Assembly (NCBI RefSeq): GCF_003595215.1
Contig: NZ_QYZP01000001.1
Span: 1,019,752-1,083,751, forward strand
Reading direction: 5' to 3'
Length of the DNA stretch: 64,000 nt
DNA from: Nesterenkonia natronophila
GTDB taxonomy: Bacteria > Actinomycetota > Actinomycetes > Actinomycetales > Micrococcaceae
Every line of letters starts with the position of its first letter. The stretch's first letter is position 1. Under the pieces are notes generated by a model. The model was given only the letters and a program-made list of their open reading frames with translations, was not told the DNA's origin and did not search any database. The position numbers and the translations under genes were made by a program. Shown here piece by piece: positions 39,108 through 48,170 of this stretch.

Positions 39108-39144
39108 GAGTGGGGGCCGATGGCGGCATCGTCGGCCCCCACTC
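39108..39144 (+). terminator. Strong hairpin between ilvC and serA
   Basis: A 13-base perfect stem, GAGTGGGGGCCGA with TCGGCCCCCACTC, encloses an 11-base loop. It lies 31 bases after ilvC and 34 bases before the serA start. No T-run follows. It probably ends or attenuates ilvBNC transcription. Because it is also in the 5' region of serA, a role in serA control cannot be excluded. Confidence 0.65.
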
Positions 39145-39178
39145 GTCATTCATCAGTGATTCGAACAAGAAGGAACCC

Positions 39179-40774
39179 GTGAGCACTCGCCCCGTCGTAG
39201 TCCTAGCCGAAGAACTCTCGCCGGCCACCGTTGAGGCCCTGGGCCCCGACTTCGAGATCCGCCAGTCCGACGGTACGGACAAGCCCCGCCTGTTTGCAGA
39301 CATCGCTGAGGCCGACGCCCTCATGGTGCGCTCGGCGACCAAAGTTGATGCCGAGCTGCTCAGCCACGCAAGGCAGCTTAAGGTGGTCGCACGGGCCGGA
39401 GTCGGCCTGGACAACGTCGACATACCTGCTGCCACCTCAGCCGGTGTCATGGTCGTCAACGCCCCCACTTCCAACGTCCTCTCGGCGGCTGAGCTCACCT
39501 GCGGACACATACTTGGTCTCGCGCGCAATATTTCCCCAGCTCACCAAGCTCTGAAGGCCGGAGAGTGGAAACGGTCAAGGTACACCGGCGTGGAGCTTTC
39601 GGAAAAGACCCTAGGAGTCATTGGGCTTGGTCGAATCGGGGGACTGGTTGCTGAACGGATGGCCGCTTTCGGTATGGAGATTCTCGCGTATGACCCCTAT
39701 GTCACCTCAGCTCGAGCCCACCAACTTGGTGCCAAGCTGGTCAGCTTGGACGAGCTCTACGCGCGAGCCGACGTAGTCACGATCCATATGCCTAAGACTC
39801 CGGAGACTGTCGGCATGCTCAATGCCGATGCCTTCGCGAAGATGAAGGACTCCGTCTTCCTCATCAACGTCGCCCGTGGGGGACTCATCGACGAAGCTGA
39901 CTTGGAGGCCGCCCTGGCAGCAGGAACCATCGGTGGTGCTGCGGTAGATGTTTTCGCTACTGAACCCGCGACCGATCTGCCTTTCTTCTCCCACGAGAGC
40001 GTCGTCGTCACCCCCCACCTGGGGGCCTCCACCCATGAGGCCCAGGAGAAAGCCGGGGTCTCCGTGGCCCGCTCGGTGAGACTGGCCCTGGACGGTGAAT
40101 TGGTGCCCGACGCGGTCAATGTCGCGGGAGGAGCGATTGACCAGTTGGTCCGTCCCGGCATTCCTTTGATGGAACGTCTGGGCCGCGTGCTGACCGCTTT
40201 GGCCACGGACGCATTGACCGACATCGAGACGGAAGCTGCGGGAGAGATCGCTGAGCTTAACGTCTCCGCTCTGCAGCTCGCCGCGCTGAAGGGCGTGTTC
40301 ACTGACGTTGTCAACGATCCGGTCAGCTACGTCAACGCACCTGTGCTGGCTGAGCAGCGGGGCATCTCCACCCGTCTGACCACCACTACTGAGGTTGAGG
40401 ATTACCGCAATGCGCTCACCATCCGTGCCGCCACATCCTCAGGGGAGCAGCTCTCCGTGCGCGGCACACTGACCGGCCCCAAACAGATACAGAAAATCGT
40501 GGGCATCAACGGCTACGACTTGGAGATCACACTGACTGACCACCTAGTGGTCTTCGAATACGGCGACCGGCCCGGCGTGGTGGGGACGCTCGGCCGGATT
40601 CTGGGCGAGCACCAGGTCAATATCGCAGGCATGCAGGTCAGCCAGAATACGAAGGAAGGCCGGGCGCTGGCCGTGCTGGCGGTCGATACGGCGCTGCCGG
40701 CGGGAGTGCTGGAGGCCATCGCGTCTGAAGTTAATGCCGCACTGGCCGCTGAAGTGGACCTGGAAGAGAGCTAG
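39179..40774 (+). CDS. serA: D-3-phosphoglycerate dehydrogenase
   Basis: SerA oxidises 3-phosphoglycerate, the first step of serine synthesis. From GTG 39179, after AAGAAGGAAC, the protein has 531 residues, the long actinobacterial form. Motifs include VVARAGVGLDNVDIPAATSAGVMVVNAP, the nucleotide fold LGVIGLGRIGGLVAERMAAFGM, the catalytic RGGLIDE glutamate region, and HLGASTHEAQEKAGVSVA with the catalytic histidine. After the catalytic core come an ASB domain (residues about 315-450) and a serine-binding ACT domain (VVFEYGDRPGVVGTLGRILGEH). The open frame extends upstream into the hairpin, which I treat as non-coding. Confidence 0.96.
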   Translation: MSTRPVVVLAEELSPATVEALGPDFEIRQSDGTDKPRLFADIAEADALMVRSATKVDAELLSHARQLKVVARAGVGLDNVDIPAATSAGVMVVNAPTSNVLSAAELTCGHILGLARNISPAHQALKAGEWKRSRYTGVELSEKTLGVIGLGRIGGLVAERMAAFGMEILAYDPYVTSARAHQLGAKLVSLDELYARADVVTIHMPKTPETVGMLNADAFAKMKDSVFLINVARGGLIDEADLEAALAAGTIGGAAVDVFATEPATDLPFFSHESVVVTPHLGASTHEAQEKAGVSVARSVRLALDGELVPDAVNVAGGAIDQLVRPGIPLMERLGRVLTALATDALTDIETEAAGEIAELNVSALQLAALKGVFTDVVNDPVSYVNAPVLAEQRGISTRLTTTTEVEDYRNALTIRAATSSGEQLSVRGTLTGPKQIQKIVGINGYDLEITLTDHLVVFEYGDRPGVVGTLGRILGEHQVNIAGMQVSQNTKEGRALAVLAVDTALPAGVLEAIASEVNAALAAEVDLEES

Positions 40775-40783
40775 GAAGCACCG

Positions 40784-42394
40784 ATGGCGTCTCGCCCCTC
40801 CTATTACTTGACCACTGCGATCACCTACCCGAATGCGGAGCCGCATATCGGTCATGCTTATGAGTACATCTCTGCCGATGTGATGGCCCGGTTCAAGCGG
40901 CTTGACGGTTTCGACGTGCGGTTCCTCACCGGCACGGATGAGCACGGGCAGAAGGTGCAGCAGACTGCCGAGCGGGAGGGGCTGACCCCCTACGAGCTCG
41001 CCACTCGGAATGCCCAAGCAATCAAGCGTGTCGACGACGAGGTGCTCGGCATCTCCTACGACAGGTTCATACGGACCACCGACCAAGACCACTACGAGGC
41101 CTCACAGGCCATCTGGCATCGCATGGTGGATGCCGGCGACATCTATCTGGATAAGTACGCCGGTTGGTATTCGGTGCGCGATGAGCGATTCTTCGCCGAG
41201 GATGAGACTGAGCTCCGACAGGACGGCCAACGGTACGCCGCGGAGACTCAGACCCCGGTGACATGGACGGAGGAGGAGAGCTACTTCTTCCGACTCTCCT
41301 CCTATCAGGAGAAACTCCTCGAGCTCTACCGGACCCACCCGGAGTTCGTTGCTCCGGCCACCCGCTTCAACGAGGTCATCCGGTTCGTCGAAGGCGGGCT
41401 GGAGGACCTGTCGATCTCCCGGACCACTTTCGACTGGGGCGTCCCAGTGCCCAAAGAGCTCACGGCTGGCGAGACCGACCTCAACCATGTGATGTATGTC
41501 TGGGTCGATGCGCTGACCAACTACCTCACCGGCGCCGGATTTCCGCACACCGATTCCGAGGAGTTCCAACGGCGCTGGCCTGCGGATCTGCACATCATTG
41601 GCAAAGATATCTCCCGATTCCACTGCATCTTCTGGCCAGCATTCCTCATGAGCGCAGGTCTCGCGCTGCCGCGCCGGGTGATGATCCACGGGTTCCTGCA
41701 CAATGCAGGGGAAAAGATGTCCAAATCCGTCGGCAATGTGGTGGCCCCAGCTGCCTGGACGCAGACCTATGGGCTCGACACCGTACGGTTCTTCCTGCTG
41801 CGCGAGTTCCCCTACGGCCAGGACGGTTCCTACACCCACGACGCTGTGGTCGGGAGGAAGAACTCCGACCTCGCCAACAATCTGGGAAACCTTGCGCAGC
41901 GTTCGCTGAGCATGATTGCCAAGAACTGTGATGGGGCCATCCCCGAGCCCGCAGAGCTGCTGCGGTCGGATGTCGAAATCATCGAGCAGGCCGACTCCCT
42001 TCTGGCACTCTCTCGGGAGGCCTACCAGAGCCAGCAGTTCCACCGGGCGCTGGAGCGCACATGGTATGTACTCGGTGAAGCGAACGCGTACTTCGCCGAG
42101 CAGGCGCCCTGGAAGCTGAAGAAGACCGACGAAGCCAGAATGCGCACGGTGCTCTACGTCACCGCTGAGGTGCTGCGCAGAGTGGCACTGCTCATCCAAG
42201 CTGTCATGCCGACCTCTGCCACCCAGTTGTTGGATGCACTCGGTGTCGAGCCCGACGGTGACGCCGGCGCCACCAACGCCTCCAACGTCGGACCTCGGTC
42301 CTTCGCCGCTTTCAGGGACAAGCTGGTCCCTGGCACGCCCATCAGTAAGCCGCAGCCCATCTTCCCCCGCCATGAGGAGCCTCAGGAGACGTGA
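40784..42394 (+). CDS. metG: Methionyl-tRNA synthetase
   Basis: MetG charges tRNA-Met. The 536-residue class I enzyme has the HIGH motif in [12 protein letters not shown] and the KMSKS loop in [12 protein letters not shown]. The connective-peptide region around [14 protein letters not shown] lacks the zinc-binding cysteines, placing it in the zinc-free type. There is no C-terminal tRNA-binding EMAP domain, in line with the short form common in Actinomycetota. It starts nine bases after serA, and its stop overlaps the leuB start. Confidence 0.95.
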   Translation: MASRPSYYLTTAITYPNAEPHIGHAYEYISADVMARFKRLDGFDVRFLTGTDEHGQKVQQTAEREGLTPYELATRNAQAIKRVDDEVLGISYDRFIRTTDQDHYEASQAIWHRMVDAGDIYLDKYAGWYSVRDERFFAEDETELRQDGQRYAAETQTPVTWTEEESYFFRLSSYQEKLLELYRTHPEFVAPATRFNEVIRFVEGGLEDLSISRTTFDWGVPVPKELTAGETDLNHVMYVWVDALTNYLTGAGFPHTDSEEFQRRWPADLHIIGKDISRFHCIFWPAFLMSAGLALPRRVMIHGFLHNAGEKMSKSVGNVVAPAAWTQTYGLDTVRFFLLREFPYGQDGSYTHDAVVGRKNSDLANNLGNLAQRSLSMIAKNCDGAIPEPAELLRSDVEIIEQADSLLALSREAYQSQQFHRALERTWYVLGEANAYFAEQAPWKLKKTDEARMRTVLYVTAEVLRRVALLIQAVMPTSATQLLDALGVEPDGDAGATNASNVGPRSFAAFRDKLVPGTPISKPQPIFPRHEEPQET

Positions 42395-43467
42395 TGAACC
42401 AGACTTTCAGCATCGCCATGATCGGAGGCGATGGGATAGGCCCTGAGGTAGTCGCTGAGGCGCGCAGGGTGCTCGACGCTGCACTGGAGAACGAGGATGC
42501 CACGCTGCGCTACACTGCGTATTCTCTGGGCACCGGGCACTGGTTGGAAACAGGGGAGACCCTCCATGATGAGACTCTGGAGAAGCTGCGTGAACACGAC
42601 GCCATCCTTTTCGGAGCCGTGGGCGCCGATCCGCAGGACAAGCGGATCCCCTCAGGGGTGGTCGAGCGCGACCTATTGCTGAAGCTGCGCTTCGAGCTAG
42701 ACCACTACATCAACCTTCGTCCCACCCGGACGTATCCTGGAGTCTCCACGCCGCTTGCGGCAACGGATGAGTTCGACTTCTTGGTGGTGCGCGAAGGCAC
42801 GGAGGGACCCTACGTGGGAAATGGTGGGAGTCTGCGCCGCGGCACTGAGCATGAGATCGCGACCGAGGTCTCGGTCAACACGGCGCACGGTGTGCAGCGC
42901 GTGGTCGCTGATGCCTTCAACCGAGCCGCCTCCCGCCGGGGTCATATCACCCTGGTCCACAAGCACAATGTGCTCACCCACGCCGGGGGTCTCTGGCGGC
43001 GCAGCGTGGAGGAGCATGCGGCTCGTCACCCTGAGGTGAGTTGGAACTACATGCACATCGATGCGGCCACCATCCATATGGTGGCCGATCCACAGCGATT
43101 TGACGTGATCGTCACCGACAACCTCTTCGGCGATATTCTTACCGACCTGGCAGGAGCTGTCTCCGGTGGCATCGGAATGGCTCCCTCGGCCTCCATCAAT
43201 GGCGCAGGCACAGCACCTTCAATGTTCGAGCCCGTCCACGGCTCAGCGCCCGACATCGCAGGTCAAGGTATCGCCGATCCCACCGCAGCCGTGCTCTCCG
43301 CCGGACTGATGCTTGAGCACCTCGGCCTGAACGGTGCGGCAGGACGCATCGAGCGCGCCGTAATCACCCAACTCAGCGAATGGGCCGAACGAAGCGCTGG
43401 TACGGCTCTCGGCACAGCCGAGCGCGGAGACGCCTACGTCAGTAGAATCAAGACACTGACGGACTAG
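42394..43467 (+). CDS. leuB: 3-isopropylmalate dehydrogenase
   Basis: LeuB oxidatively decarboxylates 3-isopropylmalate in leucine synthesis. The 357-residue protein belongs to the short actinobacterial type. Motifs are [17 protein letters not shown], the substrate arginines in [38 protein letters not shown], the lysine in [12 protein letters not shown], and [20 protein letters not shown]. The ATG overlaps the metG stop (TGATG) and has AGGAGA before it; a GTG three bases earlier is possible. It is followed after 15 bases by ilvE. leuC and leuD are not in the window. Confidence 0.95.
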   Translation: MNQTFSIAMIGGDGIGPEVVAEARRVLDAALENEDATLRYTAYSLGTGHWLETGETLHDETLEKLREHDAILFGAVGADPQDKRIPSGVVERDLLLKLRFELDHYINLRPTRTYPGVSTPLAATDEFDFLVVREGTEGPYVGNGGSLRRGTEHEIATEVSVNTAHGVQRVVADAFNRAASRRGHITLVHKHNVLTHAGGLWRRSVEEHAARHPEVSWNYMHIDAATIHMVADPQRFDVIVTDNLFGDILTDLAGAVSGGIGMAPSASINGAGTAPSMFEPVHGSAPDIAGQGIADPTAAVLSAGLMLEHLGLNGAAGRIERAVITQLSEWAERSAGTALGTAERGDAYVSRIKTLTD

Positions 43468-43482
43468 AAAGGGCTCACCTAT

Positions 43483-44556
43483 ATGCAGTTCGAGATCTCC
43501 GACCATCCCGCGCCGCGTTCAGCCGAACAGATCCAGAAAGTGCTGGCCGACCCCGGCTTCGGCGTCAATTTCACCGACCACACCGCCGTGATCGACTGGA
43601 CCGATCAGGACGGCTGGCACAATGCGCGGGTAGAGCCTTACGGTCCCATCACCCTGGACCCAGCAGCGGCGGTGTTGCACTACTCCCAGGAAGTCTTCGA
43701 GGGCATGAAGGCGTATCTGCACAGTGACGGCAGCATCTATACCTTCCGACCCCATGCCAACGCCGCGCGGATGAACAAGTCTGCCCGCCGGATGGCGCTT
43801 CCCGAGCTTGATGAGCACGACTTCGTAGCATCACTGGAACAACTCGTCACCGCAGACAAAGCCTGGGTGCCCGGCGGAGAAGGGGAGGCGCTATATCTGC
43901 GGCCCTTTATGTTCGCCACCGAAGCCTTCCTCGGCGTCCGGGCTGCGAAGGAAGTCAGCTACCGGGTGATCGCCTCGCCAGCGGGTAACTACTTCGGTGG
44001 AGAGCTCAAGCCGGTGCGCATCTGGGTCTCCCGTGACTACGTACGGGCAGCTCCCGGAGGCACCGGTGAGGCCAAGACCGGCGGCAATTACGCGGGCTCA
44101 CTCGTCGCTCAGCAGCAAGCGGCTGAAAAGGGTTGTCAGCAGGTGCTGTTCCTGGACCCGCTCCATGAGAACGCTGTGGAGGAGCTGGGCGGAATGAACG
44201 TCTTCCTCGTGACCAATGACGGTCGGCTGCTGACTCCGGAGCTGACCGGCACGATCCTCGAAGGGATCACCCGTTCATCGGTCATCCAACTGGCCAAAGA
44301 CCGGGGGCTCACTGTAGAGGAGCGGCGCATCACCCTGGACGAATGGGACCAAGGTGTTCGCAACGGGCAGATCACCGAGGCGTTCGCCTGCGGCACGGCG
44401 GCCGTCATCACTCCGATCGGCGAACTGGTCGACGGTGAACACAGCATCGCCTCTACCGGAACAGGAGAGGTGACTCAGGCTCTTCGTGAGGAGCTTCTCG
44501 GCATTCAAACCGGCACCGTGGAGGACCGCCACGGTTGGCTCCATCGATTGGCGTAA
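43483..44556 (+). CDS. ilvE: Branched-chain amino acid aminotransferase
   Basis: IlvE transfers an amino group from glutamate to the keto acids of valine, leucine and isoleucine. The 357-residue fold-type IV PLP enzyme has the cofactor lysine in GEAKTGGNYAGSLVAQQ. HYSQEVFEGMKAY and LRPFMFATEAFLGV line the substrate pocket, and ITEAFACGTAAVITPIG binds phosphate. The size fits the longer class II bacterial/mitochondrial group. It lies directly after leuB, which makes a leu/ilv sub-operon. Confidence 0.96.
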   Translation: MQFEISDHPAPRSAEQIQKVLADPGFGVNFTDHTAVIDWTDQDGWHNARVEPYGPITLDPAAAVLHYSQEVFEGMKAYLHSDGSIYTFRPHANAARMNKSARRMALPELDEHDFVASLEQLVTADKAWVPGGEGEALYLRPFMFATEAFLGVRAAKEVSYRVIASPAGNYFGGELKPVRIWVSRDYVRAAPGGTGEAKTGGNYAGSLVAQQQAAEKGCQQVLFLDPLHENAVEELGGMNVFLVTNDGRLLTPELTGTILEGITRSSVIQLAKDRGLTVEERRITLDEWDQGVRNGQITEAFACGTAAVITPIGELVDGEHSIASTGTGEVTQALREELLGIQTGTVEDRHGWLHRLA

Positions 44557-44654
44557 GGCTCAGCCCCCGTGGCCTGCAGGTCGTCGAGACCGAGGGCCCG
44601 AGGCTGAAGCCTTCAGCTCCACACCGACGGCCACCAGAGCGATAGAGTATCTCC

Positions 44655-45428
44655 ATGCGCATTGCACGATTTGTCACTGATTCTGACCCCGCCTACGGCG
44701 TCGTCACCGGGGAACCGGGAGAACAGACGATCATCCAGCTGGCCGGCGACCCCTTCTACCAGGGCATTCAGGAGACCGGACAGACTCACAAGCTCGACGA
44801 CGTTCGGCTTGTGGCCCCCATCATTCCGCGGTCCAAGCTCATCGGTGTCGGAAAGAACTACGCCGATCACGCTCAGGAGATGGGTGGGGAGCTGCCAGCC
44901 AGCCCTCTGCTGTTCCTCATGCCCAACACCGCGGTGGTGGGCCCCGACGAGCCGGTGAAGCTGCCCAGCTTTTCCGACGAGGTCAGCTATGAGGCAGAGC
45001 TGGCTGTCGTGATCGGCCGGATCTGTAAGGACGTCCCACTGGACCGTGTCCCAGAGGTGATCTTCGGCTACACAGTTGCCAATGACGTCACAGCCCGCGA
45101 TGCTCAGCGCACGGACAAGCAGTGGGCGCGCGCCAAAGGCTTCGACGGGTCCGTTCCGCTGGGCCCATGGATCGAAACCGAGTTGGAGCCGGAGGGACTG
45201 CGGATCACGGGCACGCACAACGGCAAGACCGTCCAGGACGGCAACACCGCGCACATGGTCTTTGGTGTCCCCGAGTTGGTCTCCTACATCTCCGAAGCGA
45301 TGACCCTCCTGCCTGGTGACGTGATCCTCACAGGCACCCCGGCCGGTGTGGGACTGGTGTCTGACGGTGACACATTTGAGGCGACCGTGGAAGGCATCGG
45401 TACGCTGCGGAACACGTTCAGGGTGTAG
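44655..45428 (+). CDS. Fumarylacetoacetate hydrolase-family protein
   Basis: This 257-residue protein has the FAH fold: KLIGVGKNYADHAQEMG, then the metal-binding acids in DEVSYEAELAVVIGR, GYTVANDVTARDAQ and the C-terminal GDVILTGTPAGVGLVSDGD. Family members hydrolyse or decarboxylate acylpyruvates and related diketo acids, and many are annotated only by family. It lies between ilvE and gltX on the same strand, with about 100 and 70 bases of spacing, an arrangement I know from other Micrococcales. The specific substrate cannot be inferred. Confidence 0.88.
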   Translation: MRIARFVTDSDPAYGVVTGEPGEQTIIQLAGDPFYQGIQETGQTHKLDDVRLVAPIIPRSKLIGVGKNYADHAQEMGGELPASPLLFLMPNTAVVGPDEPVKLPSFSDEVSYEAELAVVIGRICKDVPLDRVPEVIFGYTVANDVTARDAQRTDKQWARAKGFDGSVPLGPWIETELEPEGLRITGTHNGKTVQDGNTAHMVFGVPELVSYISEAMTLLPGDVILTGTPAGVGLVSDGDTFEATVEGIGTLRNTFRV

Positions 45429-45498
45429 CCGCAGCATCTACCTCCCCCGCAACACCGAGCCAGAGGTCCGTAACGACGTATAAGGAGAGCACCACCCT

Positions 45499-47037
45499 GT
45501 GATGAGCGCACCTGCGGCTGGACCCTCAGAAATTCCCGCCGTGAATCCAAGCACTCCGGTGCGGGTCCGGTTCTGCCCTTCGCCGACCGGCACCCCCCAT
45601 GTGGGGCTGATCCGCACTGCCCTGTTCAACTGGGCCTACGCTCGGCACACCGAAGGGAAACTCGTCTTCCGGATCGAAGACACTGATGCTCAGCGGGATT
45701 CTGAAGAGTCCTATCGGCAACTCCTCGAGGCGCTGCGCTGGCTGGGCATCGACTGGGATGAGGGCGTGGAGACCGGTGGTCCGCACCAGCCGTATCGGCA
45801 GTCCCAACGCATGGACATATACGCTGACGTGCTCGGGAAGCTCCAATCCGCTGGCTACGTCTATGAGTCATTCTCAACCCCCGAAGAAATAGAACAGCGG
45901 CATCGGGCGGCCGGACGCGACCCTAAGCTGGGATACGACAACCACGATCGTGAACTGACCCAGAAACAGGCCGATGCCTTCCGCGCCGAGGGCCGGGAGC
46001 CGGTGCTGCGTCTGCGGATGCCTGATGATGACATCACCTTCACAGACCTTGTCCGTGGTGAGATCACCTTCAAGGCTGGCTCCGCACCGGACTTCGTGGT
46101 CGCCCGCGCCAATGGGCAGCCGCTGTACACACTGGTCAACCCGGTCGACGATGCGCTGATGGAGATCACGCACGTGCTGCGCGGTGAAGACCTACTCTCC
46201 TCGACACCGCGCCAGATCGCTCTCTACCGAGCGCTCTACGCGGTGGGGGTCGCTCAGCGCATGCCGGCTTTCGGACACCTGCCATACGTGATGGGGGAGG
46301 GGAACAAGAAGCTTTCCAAGCGTGATCCCGAGTCGAACCTTTTTCACCATCGCGATCGCGGCTTCCTCCCAGAAGGCCTGCTCAACTACCTAGCGCTGCT
46401 GGGCTGGTCGCTGTCCGCCGATGAAGACATCTTTACGGTGGATGAGCTCGTCGAAAAATTCGACATCACCGACGTGCTCGGGAACCCGGCACGATTCGAC
46501 GTCAAGAAGGCTGAGGCCATCAACGGCACCCACGTTCGCCGGCTGAAGGCAGAAGACTTCCGCGACCGGCTCGTCCCGTACCTGCGCGCTCTGGACCTGG
46601 TGGGGCAGGAACTCACCGAACGGGAGGCGCAGCTGCTAGATGGGGCGGCACCGCTGGTTCAGGAGCGCATTGCTCTGTTGGCTGAAGGTGCCGACATGAT
46701 GGGCTTCCTCTTTGTTGCAGACGAGGAACTTGAGGTCGAGGACAAGGCCTTCAGCGGACTGGGGGATCAGGCCCTGGAAACCCTCGACGCCGCCACGGCA
46801 GCTTTGGAGACCATCGACGAAGCCTCCTGGAACACCCAACAGATTGAATCTGCTTTGCGGGAGGCGCTCATCGACGGTTTGGGATTGAAACCGAGAAAAG
46901 CCTTCGGCGCCGTTCGTTCGGCAGTATCGGGTCGCAAAGTCTCACCGCCACTGTTCGAGTCCATGGAGCTGCTGGGAAAGGAATCGTCGATGAAGCGATT
47001 AGAGCGATTCCGAAGTCTGGCGGAGGCACGGCACTGA
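45499..47037 (+). CDS. gltX: Glutamyl-tRNA synthetase
   Basis: GltX charges tRNA-Glu and, in bacteria without GlnRS, also tRNA-Gln for later amidation. The 512-residue class I enzyme has the HIGH-type motif in [36 protein letters not shown], the KMSKS-type motif in [10 protein letters not shown], and the helical anticodon-binding C-terminal half. Start codons GTG 45499 and ATG 45502 are both possible after AAGGAGA. Its companions, tRNA-Gln and tRNA-Glu, lie immediately downstream, a common actinobacterial arrangement. Confidence 0.96.
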   Translation: MMSAPAAGPSEIPAVNPSTPVRVRFCPSPTGTPHVGLIRTALFNWAYARHTEGKLVFRIEDTDAQRDSEESYRQLLEALRWLGIDWDEGVETGGPHQPYRQSQRMDIYADVLGKLQSAGYVYESFSTPEEIEQRHRAAGRDPKLGYDNHDRELTQKQADAFRAEGREPVLRLRMPDDDITFTDLVRGEITFKAGSAPDFVVARANGQPLYTLVNPVDDALMEITHVLRGEDLLSSTPRQIALYRALYAVGVAQRMPAFGHLPYVMGEGNKKLSKRDPESNLFHHRDRGFLPEGLLNYLALLGWSLSADEDIFTVDELVEKFDITDVLGNPARFDVKKAEAINGTHVRRLKAEDFRDRLVPYLRALDLVGQELTEREAQLLDGAAPLVQERIALLAEGADMMGFLFVADEELEVEDKAFSGLGDQALETLDAATAALETIDEASWNTQQIESALREALIDGLGLKPRKAFGAVRSAVSGRKVSPPLFESMELLGKESSMKRLERFRSLAEARH

Positions 47038-47102
47038 GTTGTGACTCTTGCTGGCAGTCATGTAATATTGAGTGCTGTTGCGCTGGCTGCGCTGGCAAAC
47101 AT

Positions 47103-47174
47103 TGGGCTATGGTGTAATTGGCAACACGTCGGTTTCTGGTACCGTTATTCTAGGTTCGAGTCCTAGTAGCCCAG
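47103..47174 (+). tRNA. tRNA-Gln (anticodon CTG)
   Basis: TGGGCTA (47103-47109) pairs with TAGCCCA (47167-47173), followed by discriminator G. The U1-A72 end and G73 are typical of glutamine tRNAs. The anticodon loop TTCTGGT carries CTG for the CAG codon. The T-arm CTAGGTTCGAGTCCTAG is intact. It lies 65 bases after gltX. Confidence 0.95.
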
Positions 47175-47300
47175 CGCTCTGATTTGAGGATCAGGCAGGC
47201 ATCCTGCTAGGATGATCTGGCCCTCGGCGACGAGGGCATTGTTGTGAGACGAGACTTTGGGTCTCCAAGTGCTGCAACAATGCAAGACACAATTTCATAG
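47175..47300 (+). other. Structured spacer between tRNA-Gln and tRNA-Glu
   Basis: This 126-base spacer has no coding signal but strong folding potential. GCCCTCG (47220-47226) pairs with CGAGGGC (47231-47237) around GCGA. CATTGTTG (47237-47244) then pairs with CAACAATG (47275-47282), enclosing a further GAGAC/GTCTC stem. It could be a processing structure in a joint tRNA transcript, or contain a separate promoter for tRNA-Glu. I cannot match it to a known RNA family. Confidence 0.45.
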
Positions 47301-47373
47301 GGCCCCATCGTATAGCGGCCTAGTACGCCGCCCTCTCACGGCGGTAACGCGGGTTCGAATCCCGCTGGGGTCA
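47301..47373 (+). tRNA. tRNA-Glu (anticodon CTC)
   Basis: GGCCCCA (47301-47307) pairs with TGGGGTC (47366-47372), with one G-U pair, followed by discriminator A. The anticodon stem CCGCC/GGCGG closes the loop CTCTCAC, giving CTC for the GAG codon. The T-arm GCGGGTTCGAATCCCGC is perfect. A terminator follows directly. Confidence 0.95.
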
Positions 47374-47381
47374 CTAATGTG

Positions 47382-47426
47382 AAGTGTCAAGACATCGTTC
47401 TGTCGGTGTCTTGGCACTTTTCTTTT
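47382..47426 (+). terminator. Rho-independent terminator after tRNA-Glu
   Basis: AAGTGTCAAGACA (47382-47394) pairs with TGTCTTGGCACTT (47407-47419), with a single G-U pair. The descending arm runs into TTTTCTTTT. This is the most textbook terminator in the window and closes the gltX-tRNA region. Confidence 0.9.
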
Positions 47427-47697
47427 GGAGGGTCAGGCATGGCTCTGGGACAGGCTTTCGCGGCTTGTGAGTCGCCCGCCGATTTTCTCTGCGTAAGACC
47501 CTCGCAGATCCGTGAGCTACGTGTGGCCTAGGTGGTGCACTGCAGCAGTGGGAGTCGCGGATAACCCCTGGCCGACACCTCTTGACCTGGAGACGGCAAG
47601 GGTCTCTCATAGAGTCATTGACTCAGTCTCGTGTCAACTCCAACACAGGGTGCTGGCCAGTGCGACTCAGACGGACGCACCCGGAAGAGAGCTTGTC

Positions 47698-48111
47698 ATG
47701 GTGCGCATGCTGCTTCAGGCCGCGATCAATGTGGTGACGGCCGCCGTCGCAATGCTGGTGGCCGCAGGCTTGATCGATGGCGTCACCGTCAAGTTGGCGG
47801 GATTCGTCACCGTTGTCCTCGTCTTCGTCCTAGCACAGGCCGTCTTGGCTCCCTTTGTGTTCAACATGGCCCGTCAGTACGCTTCCGCGATCCTCGGGGC
47901 GGTGGGATTGATCTCAACCTTGCTGGCCGTGTGGGTCGCTACCCTTGTGTCGGACGGCCTCACGCTCTCAACGCCGATGGCCTGGATCTTGACGCCCCTG
48001 GTGGTCTGGATCATCACCGCTTTGGGTACTTGGATCCTTGGGTATCTTGTGCTTGAGCGGTGGTGGGACAAACGCACTGAGGAGAAGAAGATCCGCAGGG
48101 CACTCTCATGA
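47698..48111 (+). CDS. Phage-holin-4-type membrane protein
   Basis: This 137-residue protein has four hydrophobic helices (MLLQAAINVVTAAVAMLVAAGLI; FVTVVLVFVLAQAVLAPFVF; ASAILGAVGLISTLLAVWVATLV; MAWILTPLVVWIITALGTWILGYLVL). It ends in a charged tail, RWWDKRTEEKKIRRALS. Helix number and size match the mycobacterial-type four-helix holin superfamily found as ordinary chromosomal genes in Actinomycetota. I chose the ATG at 47698 after GGAAGAGAG; the open frame continues upstream without family character. No phage genes are nearby, and its role is unknown. Confidence 0.78.
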   Translation: MVRMLLQAAINVVTAAVAMLVAAGLIDGVTVKLAGFVTVVLVFVLAQAVLAPFVFNMARQYASAILGAVGLISTLLAVWVATLVSDGLTLSTPMAWILTPLVVWIITALGTWILGYLVLERWWDKRTEEKKIRRALS

Positions 48112-48170
48112 GGCCCATTTGGTCAGCGGCCTGCTGCCTCGGTGATCCTGGATAGGCGACACCCAGAGCG

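Noticed and set aside
47698..48111. Prophage remnant suggested by the holin-like gene
   Set aside because: No integrase, terminase, lysin or structural phage gene is nearby, and this four-helix family is a normal chromosomal gene in Actinomycetota.
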